Origin: Tilletiaria anomala UBC 951 | Lineage: Eukaryota > Basidiomycota > Exobasidiomycetes > Georgefischeriales > Tilletiariaceae | Reading direction: 5' to 3' | DNA length: 64,000 bases | Assembly (NCBI RefSeq): GCF_000711695.1 | Contig: NW_013546962.1 | Location: 1 to 64,000, forward strand | The notes under the pieces: generated by a model | Told to the model about the DNA's origin: nothing | Database searches by the model: none | Seen by the model: only the letters and a program-made list of their open reading frames with translations | In this document: positions 1-9,700 of the stretch, piece by piece | How the letters are laid out: each line of letters starts with the position of its first letter | How positions within the stretch are numbered: the first letter of the stretch is position 1 | Position numbers and translations under genes: made by a program

Positions 1-822
1 GCGCGGCGTGCGCGGGGACATGGCGCCGGACCATGGGTCGTACGTGTTAAAGCCCGCCGACGGCGGGTAGTGGTTCACGGTAGAGGTAGACGACTTGGAG
101 TGGCTTGTCGCGACGCTTGTCGCGGTGCTGGGCGCGGACGCGGAGTCATAGTAGCCGTCACCGTTGGCGTAGATAGTCTGCGCGCCGGAGGCGGTAGCAG
201 TGGCGCGCTCCGCCCCGCTGGCAGCCGAGTCGAACGACTTGGTGCTGACTAGCCCAGGCCGGCTGGTTGCGACCGCGGCCGACGACGCATAGTCAAGATG
301 GGCATCCGGCGAAAGCAGTGGGCTCGCCTTCGCGCCGGACGCGGAGCCGCTCTTGCCCGAGTAGACGGGGCTGGAGCTTGCGCTCGCCCGGAACGGCGCG
401 GCGGATGCGCCAGGCGATGCACACGACGTCGACGCACTGAGATTGAGTCCGCCGGGTGCGCTGGTGCTGGACCCGGCGATGTAGTGTGCGCTGCCAGGGG
501 GCGCGAGGGCCCATGTCTCCACGCCAGAGGAGCCGGCATCGAGGCGGCCGAGAACAGGGCTGTCAAGCGCGCCGGATAATGTATATGGATACGCATCGCC
601 GCCGCCACTGCCGCCGCCGAGGCGCGGGCTGTATGTCTCGCAGCTGCCGCTCCCGTTGGAGCTGCTCCACATGGGGGAGCCGCCGGAGGAGGAGGCGGAG
701 GGCGAGTTGAAGCCGCCATAGCCCAAGCCGTTGGTGTAGCCGTAGGGGTCACGTGGATCGGTGCGCGGCTGCTTGCTGCTGGCGCCACGCAGCTTGCCCA
801 GGAGGGACGAGGAGGGCGCCAT
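1..822 (-). CDS. Ser/Gly-rich protein of unknown function, N-terminal part only
   Basis: An uninterrupted minus-strand frame begins with ATG at 822 and stays open to the left edge, so only the first 274 codons are present. It starts MAPSSSLLGKLRGASSK and continues with a stretch rich in Ser, Gly, Ala, Tyr and Pro (for example DPRDPYGYTNGLGYGG). No stop codon interrupts it over 822 bases, and codon third positions are mostly G or C, which supports real coding. There is no signal peptide or membrane segment in this part. Its composition suggests a disordered N-terminal region placed before a folded domain outside the window. I do not recognise the family. The region upstream (823-1000) is pyrimidine-rich on the plus strand, as expected for a leader. 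Confidence is good that it is coding, low for any role. Confidence 0.7.
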   Translation of the reverse strand, partial: MAPSSSLLGKLRGASSKQPRTDPRDPYGYTNGLGYGGFNSPSASSSGGSPMWSSSNGSGSCETYSPRLGGGSGGGDAYPYTLSGALDSPVLGRLDAGSSGVETWALAPPGSAHYIAGSSTSAPGGLNLSASTSCASPGASAAPFRASASSSPVYSGKSGSASGAKASPLLSPDAHLDYASSAAVATSRPGLVSTKSFDSAASGAERATATASGAQTIYANGDGYYDSASAPSTATSVATSHSKSSTSTVNHYPPSAGFNTYDPWSGAMSPRTPR

Positions 823-2408
823 GTTCACTGGCTTTCCTCGTCATGCGACAACCCGGACGCTTGACCTCCGTTCCTTTCCGTTCCCCTTTCTTTCCTTTCC
901 TTTCTTTCGCTTGTCTCTGCTCAGTGATGCTCCTCTGGGCCGTGTATGCATGCACGCGCGCTGACGCAACCCCGCACCTGCACGCTCTGCTGCAGAGGAA
1001 GGAAGAAGACGATGAAAGGTGAATGCTATCGCTTGCTTGGTCCGATTGTATTCTGTGTACGATCTTGCATGGCCCTGTTGTCAGCTTGCTCGCCTCCCAC
1101 GCCGTTCCTGGTTGGTTGCCTGGAAAGGAGAGAGGGCCGCGGAGGGGAGGGAAGGAATGCCTTGGTATCAGCGATGGAACGTGCAACTGACGCATGCAAG
1201 CCTGTTGCACGCTGAGGATGCAACTGGCGAAAAGCGGCGCCAGCAGCACTGATCTCCTTGGTTGCGTGAACAAGCTTTCCTTCCAAGCGAAAAGCCCTTT
1301 CATGGTTCTTCAAACCCCATCTTCCTCCGTCTAAGCAGCTGGTAAATGTACCTGTGCCGACTTTGCACTCACCTGGTGGCGCTCTGCTGCTGCTGATCTT
1401 GGTGCTAATGCCCCTACTGCTCCTCCCCGATCCGGCCAGGTGCACGACACCACTCTTTTTGCTTTCTCTCTGTATCCGATGCTTGGATACACACTTTCTG
1501 TAATGGATGAGCTGCTCTGCAGGCGGTTTGTTGTTCTGCACGCTAGAGAGCGGCAGCGCTGTTCTATGCTCTATATTCTATGTTCCACATGCGCTGTAAT
1601 CCATCCTCCATGCTCTTTCCTTGACATGCTCCATGCTCGATTGTCGAGTCGACGCCCAGCTGGCATCCGATTTTGATTTTTACGTTTACTTTATTTATTT
1701 TATTTATTTTTATTTTCGTATCTAGTTATTTATTCCCTTTACTCAAAGGCGTGCTGGGACGGGACGAGTGCGGGGGAGGGACCGTTTCCAGAATACAGAC
1801 TGGGCCACGGTGACTTGGCTTGCTCACGGTACGTGAGTGTGAGTATACATGTATGTGTGTGTACAAGGCGATGGAATGGCAGCGGGTGCGAGTGTGCCTG
1901 TGAGGATGGCACAGGTTTGGGGGGTTTTTATAGAATCAAAATGCTTCTGCTGCTCTCTATCTCATATCCATGCGATATACAAGACGAGCGGACGCATCCA
2001 GCTTCACTCTCCTATATACTGCGTAGATCCTATACTCGATCCGTAAGGTCACGAAAATATATATACGACAGCACAGACGGGTTTACAGGCCAGTCGCACC
2101 ATTCAGCCTAGTCCAGTTTTACAATATGACTCCACTCAAATTCGATCCGACGCATTCCAGGGCGGCAAGGGCAGATGGCAACCCTAATTTCGCCATCTGG
2201 CCCCACAAGTTATCTTCTCTTCGCTCACAACATACATACTTTCTTCGCTGATTCAGTACATATCCTCATTCTCCAGCAGCAGCTCCCCTCCACCGTAGCC
2301 CAGACCAGCAGCGAAGAGAAGAGCACCGCCACGCAGAACACAGCAGCCCGAACGAGTCACGCCAGACCAAGCGAAGCGTACGCACACCACCTAGCGAATT
2401 GCCCAACC
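823..2408. other. Intergenic region, 1.6 kb, no convincing gene
   Basis: This stretch lies between two genes that point away from each other. It holds a pyrimidine-rich run at about 870-912 next to the start of the leftmost gene and a strongly AT-rich tract at about 1670-1740, unlike the GC-rich surroundings. TATA-like strings occur near 2010-2062. Short open frames on both strands lack protein-like composition and I do not call them. It is probably a two-way promoter region. Confidence 0.5.
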
Positions 2409-2830
2409 ATGCGCCCAACGCAGCCAGCACTCCTTCGCGTCACCCCATTCAAGGTCCCGTCCTCATCGGCGTCGGTATCGGCCTCCCTGCGCCTACCCCA
2501 GTCCCCCCGCCCAGCATCGCCCGCAGAGCAAATACGCCGCCGCGTATCGCCGGTCGAAACGCTTGCCAGCACCAGCGCCACATCACCGGCACCAGCAGCA
2601 CCCGCAACGATACCAGTTACGGCACCAGTTACAGCACAAGCAGGGGTGGCGGTACCGCCAAATCTGCGCTTCGAAAAGGTCATCCCGCCAAAGAGCCTGT
2701 ACTGGCAGGTGAGCCCCGTGCCTCGCTCGCCAACTGCCTTGAAATACCGAGGGCTAAAGTATTCTTCTGCTAAAAGACGCAACGATCAGAGCGCGAGGTG
2801 CTCAAGCAGCGGGTCTTCCGCGAACTATGA
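2409..2830 (+). CDS. Small spliced protein, about 117 residues, possible mitochondrial presequence
   Basis: The gene has two exons: 2409-2708 and 2777-2830, with a GTGAGC donor at 2709 and an acceptor ending in AAAAG at 2776. The join is phase 0 and gives a short C-terminus ending EREVLKQRVFREL before TGA. The N-terminus (MRPTQPALLRVTPFKVPSS) is rich in Arg, Ser and Ala and lacks acidic residues, as in mitochondrial targeting peptides. A more conserved-looking core, PPNLRFEKVIPPKSLYWQ, sits just before the intron, and a charged helix follows it. The size and layout fit a small mitochondrial assembly or ribosomal factor, but this is an inference and I cannot name the family. The frame without splicing would run on into low-complexity sequence to 3611, which is less convincing. 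Confidence 0.5.
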
Positions 2831-3198
2831 GGGCAGCGATGTGCGCACACGCGCCTTCTGCCCGCTATTACGCACGGCATACATGCACCCAGGTCGGCCC
2901 ACTTTGATCCGTCGCTTCCAAGATGGACGGGCGGACGGAAGACCGGCGCGCGCACCCTTGCATGTACCGTCTGCCCCGCTACGTCTTCTGTATGTACTTC
3001 TATGCTTATCCTGCACACTATTTCTTCGCGCCTGTGCCATGCTGAGAAAAGCAGCTCGCGAAAAGGCTAACAAGAACGGCGCGCGATCCGATGGGGTCAC
3101 AATACAATTCCGCACCACCCAAATCCTCCCACATTGGTGGGTTAGGCCGGCGCACCTTGTTCATGATGATGCGCCGCCGCCGGCCGCGCCAGAGCGCC
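2831..3198. other. Short gap between two converging genes
   Basis: These 368 bases separate the stop codon of the small spliced gene from the stop codon of the Ser/Ala-rich gene on the other strand. They should hold both 3' ends. I see no separate gene here. Confidence 0.5.
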
Positions 3199-5460
3199 TT
3201 ACACAAGCAGAGGCGAATCAACATGCGCGGGCCGACTCCAGTCGCGCTGCATCGTCTCCATCTCCTCGCCGTACGCGTCCGCTTCCGCGCACCCGCCGTC
3301 CCCTAGAGCCGTGTCCTCCTCTCCGTAGGCGTTCCCGTAGTAGCGAGCGTGCACACCGTCCGCGCCGGCGCCTCTGTCACTGCAGATCGTGCCGAACGTT
3401 GGCGTCTGGAACGGGTGCACAGAGAGCGCGGGCGATGGCGGTGTGCGTGTTGGCGCAGCTGCAGGTGCAAAAGAAAAAGCAGTGCCGGCAGCAGCAGCAA
3501 CATTCGTCGACTCCCCCGGCGGCGCCGACTTGCGCGCCAAACGCGCGGCAGCGACACTGCCGCTGTCGCTGCTACTGCGGCTGCTGTTGCCGTTGCGGCT
3601 GGTGTAGCTGACGCTCGTCAGGACGGTCGAGAAGGACGACATGGATTCAGAGCTGCTCCTGGCCGATAACGAGTGCGGCTGCCGTGAGCGCGCGATGCGG
3701 GCCAAGGAAGACATTGATGATGACGAAGAAGAGGAGGCACAGCGATGCGCGTGCGAGCATGCAGTCCGCCGCCGCGCGCCGCGCTTCTCCGCCGCATCGT
3801 GCGCCTGTCCCACCAGCGCCGCTGGTGAGCGCGCTATGGCGGCAGAGTCCTTGGGGCTAATGGCAGCCACAGCAGCAGCGGCGGTAATACTCACGCACTT
3901 GCTGCTAGGGCTGCAGGAAGAAAACGGCGATTGGCCGCACAAAGCTGCGGCGCCTGCGTCTGCATTGGTGTATGCCTCTCCGCCTTCACCGTCGGCATCG
4001 TCGACGAATTCAATGCTGTCACTGCTGTCGCTGCAGATGACGACGAGGGAATCAAGTGACGACGATCGCATTCTCGTCCCTGGCGTCGAGGCACCGGACT
4101 GCGCCGTACATGTATCTGCGTTGGCGTCGACGGAACAATAGCGCGAGCTGGCGCCATCGGCATGGTGGAAAAGCGATGCACCATCTTGCCGCCCCCGTTC
4201 TCGTCGCTGTTGCTGCTCTTGCTGTTGTCGTTGTCGTTGGCGCAACTCCCATTGCTCGGAGAGCGAGCGGAGGGACGTCGAGGACGCAGCTGCGAGAGGA
4301 ACTGCCAATGCGAGCGTCGCAGCGCTAGCCAGGGCATGATTCTTGCTGACTGAAGGCAGCGACTCCAGTGGCATTGACGGTGACGACGCATGCTGTTTGT
4401 CTGCGCTCTCCCTTGGGCTGGCATTGCCGCTATCGCAAGACGCGCGGAGCAGCCGCGAGCCGCAGACACGCGGCTGGAGGCCTTTCTGGAAGGGCATGTG
4501 GAAAGCAGGGGCATGTGCGGGTGCCGTGGCGCGCGGCGATGCGCTACTTGTGCTGCCGATACCTTTTCCGGTGCCGTCGTGCGCGCCGATGGCGACAGGA
4601 GAGGCAGGCTTGGAGCGGTGTGAAGTCTTGGGTCGCGCGGGGGCCGCTCCGGGTGCAGCACTGAGCAGCTCAGGCAGGTCGCTCAGGCTGGAGCGTCGCT
4701 GCATACGCCACCGTGTCTGGCGCGCAGCATACGGCGCTCCGTCGCAGCCGCTGCTCCCTGCGTCGCCGTTCGGCGCGGACGGAGCGAAAGCCTCGGGTGT
4801 GAGGACGCCGTCACTGCGCGCTGCCGATGCTTGGCCAGTCGCGGATGCAAAGGGGACACAAGCGTCGAAAGAAGGGAGCGCACCATGCTGCGGCGGCGGC
4901 TGCATCGGGTCTTGATTGTGTTGGAGGACGCGACGGGAGTCAGCGTGAGCGGGAGCGTGGGCAGGTGGAGGCGCAGCAGATGGCGCCGCCGCGGCGTGGT
5001 CTTCGTCGCCCTGTACCTCGGCGCCCCGCGCGTGGGCCCCAGTACTGGCAGCAGGGGCGGCAAAAGACGCGAGGTACAGCTTCTCGAGTGCAGCGGACAG
5101 GCTCTTCTTGTTCTTCTTGTGCCTTTGTTGCCCAGATTGCGCGGGCATGCGGCTGGAAGCAGATGTGGCGAGCTGGTCCAGCGCGTGTGCTTCCGGTCGG
5201 CTAGATGCGGCTGCTGCTGCTTCGTCGGACGATGGGGCAGTATCATCGCTGGCCGGGATCAAAGCAGTTGCCGCCACCGTCGCTGCTGCAGCGGTGAGGG
5301 CGGGAGAGCTGACGGACTGGCGCTTGGAGCGGCGGAAGAGGAATGAATAACGCAGGTTGCCGCGCTTCTTGTCATGGTCTTCAATTTCCTTTAGCAAGCT
5401 TGGCATTTTTGGTGGTGGTGCAGATGCTACTGATGATGGGACTGCCTCGACCATGCGCAT
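3199..5460 (-). CDS. Ser/Ala-rich disordered protein of 753 residues, unknown function
   Basis: A single open frame of 753 codons runs from ATG at 5460 to a stop at 3199. A second in-frame ATG at about 5406 (MPSLLKEIEDHDKKRGN) may be the true start. The first 60 residues contain the only ordered-looking part: an acidic/basic helix followed by LRYSFLFRRSKRQ. The rest is low complexity, with long Ser, Ala, Pro and Gln runs, an acidic stretch around residues 490-520 and a Ser-rich patch near 600. No membrane segment or enzyme motif is visible. The frame is much longer than its shadow frames and keeps GC-rich third positions. Proteins like this are often lineage-specific regulators or scaffolds, but I do not recognise this one and infer no role. 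Confidence 0.6.
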   Translation of the reverse strand: MRMVEAVPSSVASAPPPKMPSLLKEIEDHDKKRGNLRYSFLFRRSKRQSVSSPALTAAAATVAATALIPASDDTAPSSDEAAAAASSRPEAHALDQLATSASSRMPAQSGQQRHKKNKKSLSAALEKLYLASFAAPAASTGAHARGAEVQGDEDHAAAAPSAAPPPAHAPAHADSRRVLQHNQDPMQPPPQHGALPSFDACVPFASATGQASAARSDGVLTPEAFAPSAPNGDAGSSGCDGAPYAARQTRWRMQRRSSLSDLPELLSAAPGAAPARPKTSHRSKPASPVAIGAHDGTGKGIGSTSSASPRATAPAHAPAFHMPFQKGLQPRVCGSRLLRASCDSGNASPRESADKQHASSPSMPLESLPSVSKNHALASAATLALAVPLAAASSTSLRSLSEQWELRQRQRQQQEQQQRRERGRQDGASLFHHADGASSRYCSVDANADTCTAQSGASTPGTRMRSSSLDSLVVICSDSSDSIEFVDDADGEGGEAYTNADAGAAALCGQSPFSSCSPSSKCVSITAAAAVAAISPKDSAAIARSPAALVGQAHDAAEKRGARRRTACSHAHRCASSSSSSSMSSLARIARSRQPHSLSARSSSESMSSFSTVLTSVSYTSRNGNSSRSSSDSGSVAAARLARKSAPPGESTNVAAAAGTAFSFAPAAAPTRTPPSPALSVHPFQTPTFGTICSDRGAGADGVHARYYGNAYGEEDTALGDGGCAEADAYGEEMETMQRDWSRPAHVDSPLLV

Positions 5461-6778
5461 ATTTTCGCAGAGCTGTGCGTCCTACGTCTTTTCGTGGGGG
5501 TCGACGGATTTTGACTTGGCGCCTTGGTGTAGCTAGGCGTTACGAAAGGTCACCGTCTGTAGGGTGCTGGACCACAGATAACTACATACAGCGATGGGAG
5601 GAGAGTGGATGATGGGCAGGTGACGAGGCGCCATTCGGGATTGCTTTATATGTCGGTTCACCATGAAAGCACTTGTCATTTCACCAATGCAGCGGGAGGT
5701 CCGGTCGTCACGACCGCCCGCATCGTTACGTTCAACTCCATGTCATTGCACTGTGCAGCGGGCGTCTAATCAATGAATCAACCGGCTTGCCACCAACCAA
5801 AAGAGACAAGAAACGACGGGGAATGAGGAACGATCGCACACCGCACACACACGCATACATATGCATACAATAGATGGCACTCGTGTGATGAGGCAACCCG
5901 TTGCTCTCTACTCATGCACAGGGCGACCCGACGGCGCAATGTCTACCAAAGAAAAGAAACGATGATCGACGGTAGGAAGAAAGGATGACCAGCTTCTTTC
6001 TGAGCAGTCGGACCGAGTGCACGCAGGCAAGCTGGCTGTGAGTGTGTCGTCCGTCGGTCCCAAAACGAAGGCAAATGCTGCTGTCTGGCAATTGGGAGAT
6101 TCACGGCCTGTACCTTGCAGACGGCAAGGAGCCTTCCTTGTCGCGCGAGCAGCTGCCTAATAGCATATATATGTATATATATGCATGTATGTAGCCTGCA
6201 AAAAGATGAGTGGAGAGGTCCGTGACCCGCGTATGCGCATCAATGTAGAGAGAGGCCTCCCTCCTCCCCCTTGCAGTAGACGCAGGTAGCATAAGATGAG
6301 CAAACCCTTTGAAAGGAAAGAAATAAAAGAAGTAAAAGAAAGGTCATGCATTACATAAGCAAATGCTTGCTCTGCACGTGACCTATGCGAAACTCGGGTC
6401 GCAACAAGGAAACATATGTATTTTGGATCACCGGCCGTGTGAACGACGACGAGGTTGGTCTCGGATCTTTGGAGTTGGGATGACGATGAGCTTCACGGCG
6501 CGCGATGGAGGCAAACTGAAATGGATGTGTAGCCCGCCACTGCATAAAATCACGGACGTACGGCGCATTGAGTGCGCACTATGCTGTGAAAGTGAGCCGA
6601 CATGGTCGCAGCGAAACTCGCCCATTGCTCCTCGCCCCCCGTCACCACGAATGGGCGGTGACCGCATGCACCTCATTACTACCAGCAGAAAAGATCAAGC
6701 ATCCATACTGCAGCGAGAGACCAAGCGCAGCCAAGCACTCTTATAGCGCGGATTGGAACATCCAAGTGAAACACCACC
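5461..6778. other. Intergenic region, 1.3 kb, between divergent genes
   Basis: This region lies between the start of the Ser/Ala-rich gene and the start of the TFIIIC gene, so it should carry both promoters. It contains alternating CA/TA-rich simple sequence near 5840-5870 and a TATATATGTATATATATG stretch near 6165-6185. I see no protein-like open frame and no RNA gene. Confidence 0.5.
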
Positions 6779-9700
6779 ATGCTCGCCGAATTGGTCGAGT
6801 TATGCATTCGCGAGATTGGCTTTGCAGGACAGCCAGGTGCGTCGCCGCGTCGTGCAAGGATGCGTCAGGTGGCGCGCAGCAAACAAGCTGACAAGCCCTC
6901 TCGCACATGCTCGCTCCTCGGCCAAATCTCCCCCCTCTCGATGCACCGTGCATTTCACTCCGCTAGGCCTCTCCTTCCAGCAGCTCAAGTCGTTTATCGA
7001 GACGTACCACACGCGGCGCTTCATCGCGCAGCTCGTCGACGACGATTACATCAACTTTGTCTGGACACTCCTGCGCGAAGACCCGGATGTACGCGTGGGA
7101 ATGCATGTGCCGTACATGCCTGGGCCGGAATGGACTGCTCAGGGGAAACAGTTGCTGCAAGGCCCAGGTGCAAGTCAGGCTACTGGCGCCGCCGCCGCCT
7201 CCACAGCCACGGCTGTGGATTCAGGCCCCGCCGTCAACCAGGCACAAGAAGCCGGCACAAGCACGGCAACAGTGCCCAAGGTGAAGATCACGGCAGCAAG
7301 AGGCCCCAACAAGCGCCTGAAGCTGACCGACCCCCTGTTCCTTGACTCGGTCGCGGTGGAGCAAGGTGCAGCAGCGACGCATCTAAGCATCAAGGAGCTG
7401 CAGCAAGTCTTTGGCGCGCAAGCGCTGCGCTTCACGCTGACACCGGTGCGCATCTGGTCGTACATGACGCTCGATCGCCTGTCCAGTTCGATGCAGCGCG
7501 CCTCGCTCACGCACGATAACTACTGCGTCCTGCAGCGCGTCGCGCGCGCCGGGCGCACCGGCGTGCTCTTGACCGAGCTGACGCAGGCGATGCGCTTCGA
7601 CCCCAAAAAGACGTTTGCCCAGTGCAAGGTGCTCATACAGGAGGGCCTCATCGTCAAGACACACGCACGCAAGCTCATCTCCGCCGTCCCGATGGTTGTG
7701 CACCGTCGCTTTGCAGATGCCACGCCGCCCGGGAGCGTGCGCACGATCATCGGCAATAACCTTGTCGAGCTTACCGCAGAAGGCCAGCGCGCCTCCCCAG
7801 TGGCTGGTGCAGACACATCTGGTGCGCAGGCGCATGGAGGCGCAGCCGGCGATGCTGCTGCCGCCGATGTGGCGGGCCAGCAGCTGCAGGACGACCTCAA
7901 GGAGCCGCAAGCAGTGGCCGAGGATGCCGAGGAGTCTGAGGCTGCAAAGGGACGCTCCGAAGAGGAGCTCGAGCAGATTAAGGCATGGATCGGCGAGCCC
8001 ATTAGCAGTATCGACGCTTCCGATGACTGCGTCGGCGCCAGCGCCGACGGGCCGCAGCAAGCGAGGCCGGACACGTTTCACGCATACGACAGCCTTTCTG
8101 ACACCGACCGCTACCGCATCATGACAACGTACCCGCAAGTGATCGTGCTGCGCCTGCTGAAGCTGCTACGGGCCGCGCAGAATGCAGGCTCGCGCATTGA
8201 GCGCCGCAGCATCCTCATGCGCCTCGGCTGGCGCCGCCTCGACCGCCCGACGAACAGCCATTTCCACCGCACCGCCACGCGGCTCGAGCAGCAGGGCATC
8301 GTGCAACCCATTATTGCGCAGGGGACGTCGTGCCTGCAGATCACCCTGCGTGGCCTGGCGCACATTGGCGAGCTCGAACGTGCGCTCTTGCGCCGAGCCG
8401 GCAGCCGCGGCGGCGTCGAGGAGCGCGCTCGCCACTGCGCAGCGGCGTTCGCCGCGGCGCGCGCATTCAGCCTCGTCGCCGAGGTGACGCTCGAGCGCCA
8501 CATCCTCGACCTCGCCGACCAGTCCGGCGCGCAGGGCATCAGTACGCGCTCCATCGCCGAGATGCTCGGCTTCGCGCAGACAAGGTTGTCTGAGCGCTCG
8601 CTGGGCGACCTCTTGCGCACCATGTGCGAGAGCGCCTTGACCATTGGCGACCGGTCCCACGATGACGACGACAACGGCGGCGGTGGCGGCGCCAACAACA
8701 CCAGCGAGGTAGGTTTGGCCGCAGCCAACGGGCTCTATTTTGTCACGCGTCAGGTCGGCAAGATGAACATCAATTTCCACTACACCGCCCGGCAGACGGT
8801 GGACACGTTCGCCACGCTCGCCAGCATGAATGACACGGTTGTGCGCGCACAGCAGCACCTGCTGTCTACGCGCCACGCAGCGCTTGAAGTCGCCGGCGAA
8901 GTACGCAAGCAGGCGCCCGTGACGGGGCGAGAGGTGGACACGGTCCTGCAGGACGCACGCTTGGCTCATTGCTCAATGGAAGACACGCCCGGCAGAAAGG
9001 CCCAGAAGCGAAAGGTGCTGAAGCTTGATGAGAATGGCCAGCCACGGAAACGCGGCCGCCCGAGGAAGCACCCGCCCAAGCTGGAGGCATCGGGGCAGCA
9101 GGCGGGTGCCTCGGGCGCGAATCAGGCGCAAACGCTGCCGCTGGGAGAGGAATCCGACAAGGCCGCGCCTGAGGGGGCTGAGATGCCGAAGGACACATCT
9201 CAGAAGAAGCGCAAGTATAACCCTGTCAAGCGCTCCCGCGCTCAGGTCCAGGACGACAAGCAAGAAAGCTCAGCAGAGCCGACTGTGCCGCTTCCGCTAC
9301 CGTCGCCTCCGAAGAAGAAACGCGGGCGCCCGCGGAAGGACGCGGTCAAAGCGAGTGCGTCAGAGCTGGCTGCGGTTGCCACGGAGCCGTCTGCCACGAG
9401 TGCCGCGCAGACTGAAGGTGTCGCGAGCACGCCAACAGCAGCACTGACGGGTATGCCTGGGAAAGCTACGTGCTCTACTAGGGTAGCCACGTCGACGAGT
9501 TCGCCTGCTCCTGCGCAAGAACCAGCGCACGCTGCGCTAGAGGAAGTCAATGAAGTTTCTGTGGCCCAAATGCTATGCGCGGCCGTACCACCGCCGCTGC
9601 CACCACCGTCACCACCACCATCCGCTCCTGCGCCAGCGCCAACATCAGCTTTTGCATCAGTACGTTTTTCCCCTGCAATGTGTTGCTCATCCACCAGCTC

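Noticed and set aside
2831-3611. Plus-strand extension of the small gene to 3611 (478 codons in all)
   Set aside because: Beyond the intron donor at 2709 the composition turns into Arg/Cys/Pro-rich mirror sequence over the opposite gene; splicing gives a cleaner protein.
8166-8969. 267-codon minus-strand frame inside TFC3
   Set aside because: It is a shadow of exon 2 of TFC3, which has clear family motifs on the plus strand.
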